Part shown: positions 1-6,331 of the stretch, piece after piece | Layout of the letters: each line of letters starts with the position of its first letter | Position numbering within the stretch: the first letter of the stretch is position 1 | Position numbers and translations under genes: made by a program | Notes under the pieces: model-generated | Told to the model about the DNA's origin: nothing | Databases searched by the model: none | Seen by the model: the letters and a program-made list of their open reading frames with translations, nothing else | From: Desulfurococcales archaeon | GTDB taxonomy: Archaea; Thermoproteota; Thermoprotei_A; Sulfolobales; NBVN01 | Direction of reading: 5' to 3' | Length of the DNA stretch: 9,458 nt | Assembly (NCBI GenBank): GCA_021160415.1 | Contig: JAGHCP010000088.1 | Coordinates: 1-9,458, forward strand

Positions 1-129
1 AAGCCTACTCGTAAAACCATAATCACGAAGAACAATAAGTGCTTCTAGAATTCTATTTCTCGAATGCGGGTCTAATTTATTAAGTTCCTTTAGGGCTTTT
101 CTCGTAATATTTACGTCGTATCTAGTCAT
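1..129 (-). CDS. RelE/ParE-family toxin, N-terminal part (cut by window edge)
   Basis: Reading down from an ATG at 129-127, the frame stays open for 43 codons to the window edge. The visible residues begin MTRYDVNITRKALKELNKLD and continue with an arginine-rich helix and a leucine-rich helix. That is the N-terminal beta strand and helical hairpin typical of the RelE/ParE fold, whose members are usually mRNA-cleaving ribosome-dependent toxins or gyrase poisons. The catalytic C-terminal half is outside the window, so the target cannot be judged. The ATG overlaps the stop of the upstream antitoxin gene by 8 nt, so the two are translationally coupled, antitoxin first. The family call rests on the N-terminal pattern plus this pairing; the subfamily is not decided. 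Confidence 0.75.
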   Translation of the reverse strand, partial: MTRYDVNITRKALKELNKLDPHSRNRILEALIVLRDYGFTSRL

Positions 130-337
130 CTTTCCTCTCTAGAATATCGTCAAGATTGATGAGCTCTACCTTACCCTTTTTCTTATCATCTTCATATTCC
201 TTGATTGCATTTACTTCATCTGGAAGAGGCTCATCTATTCCAAGAAGACGTTCCTCCAATAAAGCTTCAATATGCTCTAGTATCGCTCTAAGTTCACGTA
301 TTTCATCGTATAACTGTCTTTCCTTACTCACAGACAT
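122..337 (-). CDS. RelB-like antitoxin (71 aa)
   Basis: A small acidic protein encoded directly upstream of the RelE-like toxin. It should bind and neutralise that toxin and probably represses its own operon. Residues about 9-31 form a Leu/Glu-rich amphipathic helix suited to dimerisation. The C-terminal part (PDEVNAIKEYEDDKKKGK followed by a short acidic LDDIL segment) resembles the toxin-wrapping tail of archaeal RelB-type antitoxins. The start at ATG 337 is chosen over an in-frame TTG at 361 because a strong purine-rich ribosome binding site (GGTGGGGG) ends 5 nt before the ATG. The stop codon lies inside the toxin start region. No clear DNA-binding domain is visible. The coding sequence is richer in A and T than the main genes of the window, which suggests recent acquisition. 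Confidence 0.72.
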   Translation of the reverse strand: MSVSKERQLYDEIRELRAILEHIEALLEERLLGIDEPLPDEVNAIKEYEDDKKKGKVELINLDDILERKDD

Positions 338-427
338 TAAAACCCCCACCTCAGCCTCCAAACATTTATTCCTACTTAGAGAATCATTAACTTATTGCAG
401 GAAATAATCATTGAACCCAAAATATTT

Positions 428-505
428 TGGTGGGCCCGCGGGGACTTGAACCCCGGACCTCCGCCGTGTGAGGGCGGCGTCCTAACCGGGCTAGACGACG
501 GGCCC
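428..505 (-). tRNA. tRNA-Val (anticodon CAC), CCA encoded
   Basis: Read on the minus strand, a complete cloverleaf folds. The 7-bp acceptor stem pairs GGGCCCG (505-499) with CGGGCCC (438-432). The D arm contains CTAGCCCGGTTAGG. The anticodon arm has stem CCGCC/GGCGG around the loop CTCACAC, giving anticodon CAC. The T arm has stem CGGGG/CCCCG around loop TTCAAGT. The discriminator is A at 431, followed by an encoded CCA at 430-428. There is no intron. Anticodon CAC reads the valine codon GUG. Just after the CCA comes AAAATATTTT, a short T-run that may end transcription. The 3' end faces the toxin-antitoxin pair. Confidence 0.95.
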
Positions 506-526
506 CTAAAAACGTGTTCACAGCAT

Positions 527-534
527 CTTTTAAG
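527..534 (-). promoter_or_regulatory. TATA box of tRNA-Val, overlapping the hjc stop codon
   Basis: On the minus strand the sequence reads CTTAAAAG, centred about 25 nt upstream of the tRNA 5' end at 505. That is the expected distance for an archaeal TATA box. The TAA stop codon of hjc (532-530) is part of this box. Confidence 0.6.
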
Positions 535-994
535 TTTTTGATTTGCTACTCAAGTATTTTTCGAGGTCTTGCGTGAGTCCGAGGTCTGTTAGGAGGCCTT
601 TTAGGTCGGGGGCCCGTGTTATCTCCTCCTTGCTTAGTTTCAGTCTCCCGCCCTTTGTTTCGGTGAGTTCCGTCGCTTTGATGAGTTTCCATCCCTCCCT
701 AGGTATTTTGACTGCTATGTACGCTATCCCCCCAGCTCTCTGTGCGAATGTCTTCAGCTTCTTCACTTGCTCAGCTTCTAAGTAGATGTGCCCCAATGTT
801 CTGCGTGCTTTGACTTCGAAGACCGCTACCTTGCCTTCCTTGATTGCGACGATGTCGGGGTAGTCCGCCTTCCTGATTTTAGCGCCGCTGGCGGGAGCTC
901 TCATTACTGCGAAGCCCATTTTCCAGAGGGTGTTGACCAACTCCCTCTCCGCTCTGTAGCCCCTTGACCTTGCTTTCCTTCCGGGAATGCGTAT
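530..994 (-). CDS. hjc: Holliday junction resolvase Hjc (154 aa if started at ATA 994)
   Basis: Archaeal Hjc is a dimeric Mg-dependent nuclease of the restriction-endonuclease-like fold that cuts four-way DNA junctions during recombination and fork repair. Counting from an ATA codon at 994, the active-site residues are E16 (in YRAEREL), S36 (in APASG), D47 (in YPDIVA), and E60 and K62 (in FEVKA). These match the known E, S, D, ExK set of Sulfolobus Hjc in order and spacing. The first canonical start in this frame is a TTG at 940, but it lies after E16 and would delete a catalytic residue and the conserved basic N-terminus. The open frame continues upstream through ATA 994 to a stop near 1030 with no ATG, GTG or TTG. 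An ATA start would give IRIPGRKARSRGYRAERE, a normal Hjc N-terminus, and sits about 31 nt after a TATA-like box, fitting a leaderless mRNA. Function is confident; the start is not. Confidence 0.88.
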   Translation of the reverse strand: MRIPGRKARSRGYRAERELVNTLWKMGFAVMRAPASGAKIRKADYPDIVAIKEGKVAVFEVKARRTLGHIYLEAEQVKKLKTFAQRAGGIAYIAVKIPREGWKLIKATELTETKGGRLKLSKEEITRAPDLKGLLTDLGLTQDLEKYLSSKSKT

Positions 995-1020
995 CGCCGT
1001 GAATGATTGTTTATGGAGTT

Positions 1021-1029
1021 CTTTAAGCG
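1021..1029. promoter_or_regulatory. Shared TATA-like box between hjc and the stomatin gene
   Basis: The plus strand reads CTTTAAGCG and the minus strand CGCTTAAAG, so one nearly symmetrical box could serve both directions. On the plus strand it predicts transcription starting near 1050, about 19 nt before the stomatin GTG. On the minus strand it predicts a start near 995-999, essentially at the proposed ATA start of hjc. This is position-based inference only. Confidence 0.45.
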
Positions 1030-1068
1030 TTTATTACTTCCGGAATACCTCAATTCACGGTGGAGTAA

Positions 1069-1863
1069 GTGAACATATTTGAGCTCACCATTATCTTCGT
1101 GTTCGTAGTTATAGTGCTTCCCCTGCTTGCTGCGTCCATTAAGATAGTTAGGGAGTATGAGAGGGCGGTGATCTTCAGGCTCGGAAGGCTCCTCGGGGCG
1201 AAGGGTCCGGGCCTCTTCTTCATAATTCCGTTCGTGGATAACTTCATCAGAATAGATCTTAGAGTCGTCACAGTCGATGTCCCTAAGCAGGACATCATAA
1301 CTAAGGATAATGTCAGTGTCAGCGTCGACGCAGTGATTTACTACAGGGTCGTGGACCCCGTGGCGGCTGTTGTGAAGGTGGCTAACTATAACTATGCGAT
1401 AACGATGCTGGGTCAGACGGTTCTGAGGGACGTCGTCGGTCAGGCCGAGCTTGATGACCTCCTTCAGAGGAGGGAGGACATAAACAAAAAGATACAGGCA
1501 ATGCTTGACGAGGTCACAATGCCTTGGGGAATTAAGGTGGTTTCAGTGACGATTAAGTCCGTCGAGTTACCTGAGAACATGACGAGAGCCATGGCTAAGC
1601 AGGCAGAGGCCGAGAGGTGGAGGAGGGCTAGAATCATTGAGGCGGAGGGTGAGAGGCAGGCAGCGGCGAAGCTTGGCGAGGCAGCGCTGATATATGAGCA
1701 GCACCCCGCAGCGATGAGGTTAAGGGAGCTGCAGACCCTTGTCGAGGTCGCTAGGGAGAAGTCCCTAGTCATAGTTACGGAGCAAGGAGCTGTGAACATA
1801 GGGAGCACCGCGGCTGTAGCTAAGGCAATAAATGACAGGGCCCGGAAGCAGGGCAGAGAGTAG
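1069..1863 (+). CDS. Stomatin/slipin-like SPFH (prohibitin-homology) membrane protein, 264 aa
   Basis: SPFH proteins form large oligomeric rings on the membrane and are thought to organise membrane domains and membrane-protein turnover. Residues 6-23 are one hydrophobic membrane segment. The SPFH domain follows at about 26-190, with hallmark stretches REYERAVIFRLGR (28-40), GPGLFFIIPFVD (46-57), a YYRVVDP segment (91-97) and a VKSVELPE-like stretch at 162-169. An Ala/Glu-rich coiled coil runs from about 173 to 232. A short hydrophobic stretch KSLVIVTE near 231-238 corresponds to the region that the partner NfeD protease cleaves in Pyrococcus. The GTG start is preceded by GGTGGAG at 1059-1065. 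The next gene, 20 nt downstream, encodes an NfeD/STOPP protease, the classic partner. Length is normal for archaeal slipins. Confidence 0.92.
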   Translation: MNIFELTIIFVFVVIVLPLLAASIKIVREYERAVIFRLGRLLGAKGPGLFFIIPFVDNFIRIDLRVVTVDVPKQDIITKDNVSVSVDAVIYYRVVDPVAAVVKVANYNYAITMLGQTVLRDVVGQAELDDLLQRREDINKKIQAMLDEVTMPWGIKVVSVTIKSVELPENMTRAMAKQAEAERWRRARIIEAEGERQAAAKLGEAALIYEQHPAAMRLRELQTLVEVAREKSLVIVTEQGAVNIGSTAAVAKAINDRARKQGRE

Positions 1864-1882
1864 GCGTAAGGGGCGCCCCCTA

Positions 1883-3250
1883 ATGGATGGGAAGGCTGTG
1901 AAGGTTGTTTTTCTTGCGTTAATCCTAACAGCGATACTCGCCACTTCATTACTGGTCAGATCCTCGGAGGCCCAGCAGGGAGATGTGGTGACAACCGCCT
2001 TAGTAGTTAAGATCGCACCGCCTTGGGACACCATAGACGACGGTGTTAAGGAATGTGTGATTAACGCCCTCCAGGTTGCGGAGAGAAATAATTACGCGTT
2101 GATACTTGAGGTGGATAGTTACGGCGGCCTCTTAGACGCGGGGTTCAGCATAGGTGACGCGTTAGCCACTTCGAAAGCCCCAGTCATCGCGTACGTCTAC
2201 GACGGTAAGGCGTTGAGCGCGGCTTCCCTCATAATACTTCCAGCCAACGTTATCGCACTCTCCCCCAATGCAGTCATAGGGGACATGCAGCCCATCATGT
2301 ACAATCCCACCACAGGGCAGATAACATTCGTTAATGAGTCGAAGATAGTTAATCCAGTGATAACGAAGGCGGTGGCGTACGCCAGGCTCAGAGGCAGGAA
2401 CACCACGGCCGTCGAGCTTTTCGTCAAGGGCGCCCTAACCATGACGGCTGATGAGGCCGTTAAGAACCACGTAGCCGACTTAATAGTGAATGACTTTGAG
2501 GACCTCCTAAGTAAGCTGAAGGGGCTCGAGGTCAAGGATTCGGGAAGGACTTACGTACTCCAAATCACAAATACCTTAACGTACAGGTGTAGTGTGCGGG
2601 CGAGGACGATCTCACTCTTCGAGAACCCGTTAATTTCGGGTTTAATGATGACTTTAGGTGTGTTGGGGACGCTCTTCGCGATACTTTCCGGTAAGCTCCC
2701 AATACTTCCGGTGGCGATACTGTTTCTGCTCCTCGGCATGCTCGGCTCAGGCTTCAGCCCCAACCTAGTGGCGATATCGTTTCTGGTTCTGGGGGCTGTT
2801 CTTCTGGCTGTGGAGCTCTTCGTAACTCCCGGCTTCGGGGTACTCGGCATTTCAGGCATCGTACTCATCGCCCTCGGGGTGGCTCTCTCTCCAGTGAACA
2901 TACCCGCAGGGACAAGCCCTCCTCCAGGATACGCCAATCAGCTCAGAATCCTTGCTTTAACGGTCGGCGCCGTCCTGGGAGGGTTCACGGGATTCGTGCT
3001 GTACAAGATAATTGAGGTGAAGAGGCGGAAGCCCAGCGAATTCACTCCTGTGGAAGGGGTGGGTAGGGCCGTAGACCCTATAGGTCCGGGAAGGCCTGGA
3101 TACATAATGGTGAACGGTGAGTACTGGAAAGCAACCTCAGACACCGACGTGTCGCCCGGCCAAAGAGTTAAGGTGGTTGCCATGGTGAACGGCGTGCTGA
3201 AGGTTGAGCCTGTGGAGGGAGACCGGGATGAAGGCGTCGGGAATAGCTGA
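1883..3250 (+). CDS. NfeD/STOPP-type membrane-bound ClpP-class serine protease, 455 aa
   Basis: This family pairs a ClpP-fold Ser/Lys protease with membrane helices and a C-terminal OB-fold NfeD domain; the Pyrococcus homologue cleaves its stomatin partner. Here residues 1-30 look like a signal peptide (VVFLALILTAILATSLLV, then SSEAQQ). The protease domain spans about 35-230, with the oxyanion loop YGGLLDAG (80-87), nucleophile S112 in KALSAAS and PNAVIGDMQP (128-137). Several membrane helices lie in 250-375, and the OB-fold is at about 388-445 (EGVGRAVDPI, VSPGQRVKVV). Long-form NfeD architecture is complete. ATG 1883 is preferred over an in-frame ATG at 1832, because 1832 lies inside the stomatin gene and would put a charged 17-residue extension before the signal peptide. 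The general-base lysine is uncertain: K162 is the nearest candidate. The stop overlaps the next gene by 23 nt. Confidence 0.9.
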   Translation: MDGKAVKVVFLALILTAILATSLLVRSSEAQQGDVVTTALVVKIAPPWDTIDDGVKECVINALQVAERNNYALILEVDSYGGLLDAGFSIGDALATSKAPVIAYVYDGKALSAASLIILPANVIALSPNAVIGDMQPIMYNPTTGQITFVNESKIVNPVITKAVAYARLRGRNTTAVELFVKGALTMTADEAVKNHVADLIVNDFEDLLSKLKGLEVKDSGRTYVLQITNTLTYRCSVRARTISLFENPLISGLMMTLGVLGTLFAILSGKLPILPVAILFLLLGMLGSGFSPNLVAISFLVLGAVLLAVELFVTPGFGVLGISGIVLIALGVALSPVNIPAGTSPPPGYANQLRILALTVGAVLGGFTGFVLYKIIEVKRRKPSEFTPVEGVGRAVDPIGPGRPGYIMVNGEYWKATSDTDVSPGQRVKVVAMVNGVLKVEPVEGDRDEGVGNS

Positions 3251-4388
3251 CCTCCCCCTCCACACCGGGCACGTGCCTCCATGGCTGATAAGCATAATGA
3301 GGAAGCTAACCAGGGAGATCCTTAAGGTAATGCTGATTGAGTACAGGCCTGCCGAGATACTGAGGAGGTTCTCAAACCCCTTCTGGTTCCAGGCATTTAA
3401 TAACGTGATAGGTATGGACTGGGACAGCAGCGGCTCCACGACGGTCACGACGGCTATGGTTAAGGAAGCCCTTCAAGCCCTAAATGCAGGTCTGAGGGTG
3501 GTTGGGGGGAAGGGTAAGGCTTCGCTGAGAGCCCCCGATGAGTTGGAGGTTGTCGGTGATGAGCTCGGCCTCACGACCGGCACGCTGAATAAGCTGAAGG
3601 AGGTCTCAAAGCTCGCAGCTAAGGCGGACAACGCCCTTCTTCAAGACGGGTTTAAGCTGTATCACCACTCACTGATGCTTTCAGAGAGGGGTGAGTGGGT
3701 CGTGATCCAGCAAGGCATGGATGAGGAGGCAGGTTTCGCGCGCAGGTACCACCTCGCATGGTTTGCCGGGTCCGAAGTGGTAGAGGAGCCTCACTCAGGC
3801 ATTGCTTCGGACAGCGTCAGGAAGCCGTTAAACCTTACCTCCTCGGATTCAAGAGATGCGAGGGAAGTAATCAAGGACCTGGTTAACGAGTCCCCAAGTA
3901 AGCTAGTCAATGAGCTCCGCAGAATTAATGCGTATCTTAAGGGGAATAAAACCCTACTTGATTACCTGTCCCCGCGGCGTAGGCTTCCTGAAATCCCTTA
4001 CTACAGACCGGTGAGGTTAAGCAGGGCCCTCCTATCGAACCTGAACGCGCTCTATGAAGCGAAGCCCTTAACTTTTAAGGAGGTGTTGCTTACGAGGGGT
4101 AGCGGACCTGAGGTTCTGAGGGCTCTGTCTCTGATATCGGAGCTGGTGTACAGGGAGCCTCCATCCATCAACGACCCGGTCACACATCCATTCACGGCTT
4201 TCAAATACGCGTACGCGATTGGGGGGAAGGACGGGATTCCGTACCCTGTTAGGAAGGACGTGGCGGAGGCTGTTCTGAGGGAGCTTGCTCAGATAGTTAG
4301 GGATGCGGAGCTGGGGAGGAAGGAAAGGTTGAGGGCGTTTAAGGCGTTGAGGTCATTAGCACCTAAGGACATCCGTATTCAGGTGTAG
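3228..4388 (+). CDS. DUF763 family protein, 386 aa
   Basis: A full-length member of DUF763, a conserved archaeal and thermophile protein family with no function that I can state. Recognisable family signatures are SGIADLPLH at the N-terminus (4-12), VPPWL (16-20), FSNPFWFQA (48-56), a DWDSSGSTTV stretch (64-73), GGKGKAS (93-99), LYHHS (144-148), WVVIQQGM (157-164), ARRYH (171-175), PHSGIAS (188-194) and GGKDGIPYPV (332-341). These polar, His-rich motifs look like an enzyme or nucleic-acid-binding site. No membrane segment is present, so the product is probably cytoplasmic. ATG 3228 is chosen because GGAGGGAG lies just upstream and the family signature starts right after it; an in-frame upstream GTG at 3204 is less likely. 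The first 23 nt overlap the end of the protease gene, which implies translational coupling with the stomatin/NfeD pair. Confidence 0.88.
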   Translation: MKASGIADLPLHTGHVPPWLISIMRKLTREILKVMLIEYRPAEILRRFSNPFWFQAFNNVIGMDWDSSGSTTVTTAMVKEALQALNAGLRVVGGKGKASLRAPDELEVVGDELGLTTGTLNKLKEVSKLAAKADNALLQDGFKLYHHSLMLSERGEWVVIQQGMDEEAGFARRYHLAWFAGSEVVEEPHSGIASDSVRKPLNLTSSDSRDAREVIKDLVNESPSKLVNELRRINAYLKGNKTLLDYLSPRRRLPEIPYYRPVRLSRALLSNLNALYEAKPLTFKEVLLTRGSGPEVLRALSLISELVYREPPSINDPVTHPFTAFKYAYAIGGKDGIPYPVRKDVAEAVLRELAQIVRDAELGRKERLRAFKALRSLAPKDIRIQV

Positions 4389-4409
4389 GATTATTTCTTA
4401 CACTTAAAT

Positions 4410-4434
4410 CCCCCACCTTGATATAGGTAGGGGG
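4410..4434 (+). promoter_or_regulatory. Hairpin covering the ribosome binding site of the 4440 gene
   Basis: CCCCC (4410-4414) can pair with GGGGG (4430-4434), and ACCT (4415-4418) with AGGT (4425-4428). This leaves a single bulged A at 4429 and a 6-nt loop TGATAT. The GGGGG strand is the apparent ribosome binding site for the TTG at 4440. On a read-through message from the upstream operon the site would be masked. A TATA-like ACTTAAAT at 4402-4409 would instead start a short message near 4430 that lacks the left arm. Confidence 0.45.
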
Positions 4435-4439
4435 AGCCA

Positions 4440-5435
4440 TTGGTCACTGGTGACTTGCATAGATACGTTTCAGGGATTCATGACGGCATTCCGCACTACT
4501 CGGCAGTGATGCCTTCCACCTACATCGGGGGTTACGGGAATCCTAACACACTCACTCAGACGCTGACGCTTGACTTCAGCGTGAGGGACGCCTTACTAAC
4601 GATATTGCTTTCAGGCAGGGACTTAAGGTGGAGGGGCTTCATGTGGAGAGTCAGCCTAGGCAGGGTCACCCTGACGAGGGAGTTCAAGCCTCAGGTAATA
4701 GCTAGAAGCAACACATCCTCGAGAGCAGCCATAGTTTTCGATGTGTCTAAGATAGTCGGCGAGGCAGGTAAGTATGAAGTAAAGGTGATGTGTGAGTCTG
4801 CGGAGCCTGTCAGGGTTGACAGCATAAGCATTTTAGGGATCCATCCCTTGGAGGGAGTGTCTTCGGAAGTGGGGTATTGGGTCGGGCCTCTCGGCGTCGA
4901 GGGTGGTGAGGATTACAGTTTGGATCTAGGTAACGAGTTCGTCGGGGAGTCGCAGTTGCAGTTAACGATAACCGCGCGAAGCAGGTCTTCGAGGACTGAA
5001 GTCGCTGTAGGTGACTTCAAGGGAGATATAAGTAATATCCTAGGTACTGATTCAGCCACGCTTAAGCTTCAACTGAAGAGTAAGCACTCCACCCTGAAGC
5101 TACGTCACGACGGGCCCTCGCACATATACATTGATGAGGTGATTTACTACAAACCCCTGAGCGAAGGTCCTGTCCTCGAGCTGAGCGACATCACGCTCCA
5201 GGGAGGTAAGGTGTCCATGACCCTCCGCAACAAGGGCAGCTCACCAGCGCCTAAGGCGTTGATAGTTGGGATTTCAGCGGGGATCCCTGTATTCAGGGGA
5301 ACTGTCGGAAAGATTGAGGCAGGAGCTTCGAAGGAGCTGGTGTTTAAGGCTTCCTCTGAAGTTAAGAGGCCCTTAATAATTAGGTTGATATACCACGGTG
5401 TCTGGGGCCAGGAGGTCAAAACCTATCCTTTATAG
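4440..5435 (+). CDS. Uncharacterised beta-rich protein with C-terminal CARDB-like domain, 331 aa
   Basis: I do not recognise the whole protein. It starts at TTG 4440, five nucleotides after a GGGGG ribosome binding site; an in-frame TAG at 4428 rules out a longer form. There is no signal peptide or membrane helix. The sequence alternates short hydrophobic and polar strands throughout, with Gly/Tyr-rich turns near the N-terminus (STYIGGYGNPN), which suggests two jelly-roll or Ig-like beta domains. The last ~85 residues (VLELSDITLQGGKVSMTLRN, then KGSSPAP and EAGASKELVF) resemble a CARDB/Ig-like adhesion fold. Such domains are usually extracytoplasmic, so the missing export signal is odd. It follows the DUF763 gene by 51 nt and may be partly co-transcribed with it. 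Its 3' end overlaps the convergent UbiA gene by 13 nt. Confidence 0.7.
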   Translation: MVTGDLHRYVSGIHDGIPHYSAVMPSTYIGGYGNPNTLTQTLTLDFSVRDALLTILLSGRDLRWRGFMWRVSLGRVTLTREFKPQVIARSNTSSRAAIVFDVSKIVGEAGKYEVKVMCESAEPVRVDSISILGIHPLEGVSSEVGYWVGPLGVEGGEDYSLDLGNEFVGESQLQLTITARSRSSRTEVAVGDFKGDISNILGTDSATLKLQLKSKHSTLKLRHDGPSHIYIDEVIYYKPLSEGPVLELSDITLQGGKVSMTLRNKGSSPAPKALIVGISAGIPVFRGTVGKIEAGASKELVFKASSEVKRPLIIRLIYHGVWGQEVKTYPL

Positions 5436-6328
5436 GAAAGGAGCTTCACCAGTAGGTCAACCAGGAAGGCTAGTGAACCTAGAAATATGGCGACCTTCAA
5501 GACACTGCGTAGCTTACCTGCCTCAACCTCAGGATCTTCAGTTCTTGGAAGCTTCATAAGCTCCCTGATGGAGTACATGAGGATTAGGTCGGTACCGGCT
5601 GTCAGCGCAAGATAAGGTATGCCGTAGCCCATTAGGTAAGGCAGTGCGGATATTGCCACGACGCACGCAAGGAGTAGAGAGGCCACGTACGCCGCAGCCT
5701 TAACGCCGTAAACCCTTGGGAGGGACTTAACGTTCCTGAGCTCATCTGCTTTGTAGTCCTCAATGGTTTTCACTATTTCCCTGCCTAGTAGGAGGAGGAA
5801 TGCGTAAAGAGCTGGGAGAAGGGAGGAGGTAGCGTACGTTAAAGAGCCGACGTACTCAGCGCTTGCTAAACCCCCGTAAATGATTGACGCGGCCCCCTCG
5901 AAGGCAACGACGAGGTTGCCCGCGAACCCCCACTCCTTAATTCTGTAGGAGTACAGGTATGTCAGGGCGGCGCTAAAGGCGGCGAATACGAAGGTGTAAG
6001 GACCTGAGGTTAGTGATAGCGCAACGCCTGCAGCACCTAAGGCCAAGCTCAGAACCAGCGCTTCACCCCTCCCCACAACACCTGAAGGTATAGGTCTGTA
6101 TGCTTTGTTCACCTTATCTACCTCCACGTCGAAGTAATCATTGATTACGTATCCGCCAGCAGCAACGAGAGCAACGGTCAGTACAGGGTAGATAGGGTTC
6201 AGGACTTCGTGGGTTTTATGTAGAGCTGAAACGGTTAACCAGCCTATGGAGGTAGTTATGACTACAGCGACGAGGTTATGGGGCCTCATTAATTGCAGGT
6301 AGCCCTTAAGCTTCCGCCCCAGACTCAA
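5423..6328 (-). CDS. UbiA-family prenyltransferase, probable digeranylgeranylglyceryl phosphate synthase, 301 aa
   Basis: UbiA enzymes move a polyprenyl group onto an acceptor inside the membrane. In archaea the usual member is DGGGP synthase, which adds the second geranylgeranyl chain to GGGP in ether-lipid synthesis. Evidence: LMRPHN near the N-terminus (13-18) and the first Asp-rich motif NDYFDVEVD (63-71), followed by RPIPSG (78-83). The second motif region is GREIVKTIEDYKADE (182-196) with SLPRVYG (202-208). The rest is hydrophobic, with roughly eight to nine membrane helices. The second motif usually reads K-D at the position that is K-T here (T188), a possible variation. The start is TTG 6328, 3 nt after the stop of the upstream gene, with GGAGGGTG inside that gene as ribosome binding site. 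It is the last gene of a four-gene minus-strand operon. Another UbiA substrate cannot be excluded. Confidence 0.85.
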   Translation of the reverse strand: MSLGRKLKGYLQLMRPHNLVAVVITTSIGWLTVSALHKTHEVLNPIYPVLTVALVAAGGYVINDYFDVEVDKVNKAYRPIPSGVVGRGEALVLSLALGAAGVALSLTSGPYTFVFAAFSAALTYLYSYRIKEWGFAGNLVVAFEGAASIIYGGLASAEYVGSLTYATSSLLPALYAFLLLLGREIVKTIEDYKADELRNVKSLPRVYGVKAAAYVASLLLACVVAISALPYLMGYGIPYLALTAGTDLILMYSIRELMKLPRTEDPEVEAGKLRSVLKVAIFLGSLAFLVDLLVKLLSYKG

Positions 6329-6331
6329 TAC

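Noticed and set aside
1464..1949. Long minus-strand open frame opposite the stomatin gene
   Set aside because: It lies antisense to a clearly coding SPFH domain, its translation is Ser/Leu-rich without any family motif, and it matches the usual shadow pattern of G/C-biased third positions.
2551..2937. Minus-strand frame opposite the membrane part of the NfeD gene
   Set aside because: The Arg/Thr/Pro-rich low-complexity product is the mirror of membrane helices on the real strand; no ribosome binding site or motif.
5418..5440. Short inverted repeat CCTAT/ATAGG at the convergent gene ends, considered as a bidirectional terminator
   Set aside because: The stem is only 5 bp and falls within the 13-nt coding overlap of both genes; too weak to call.
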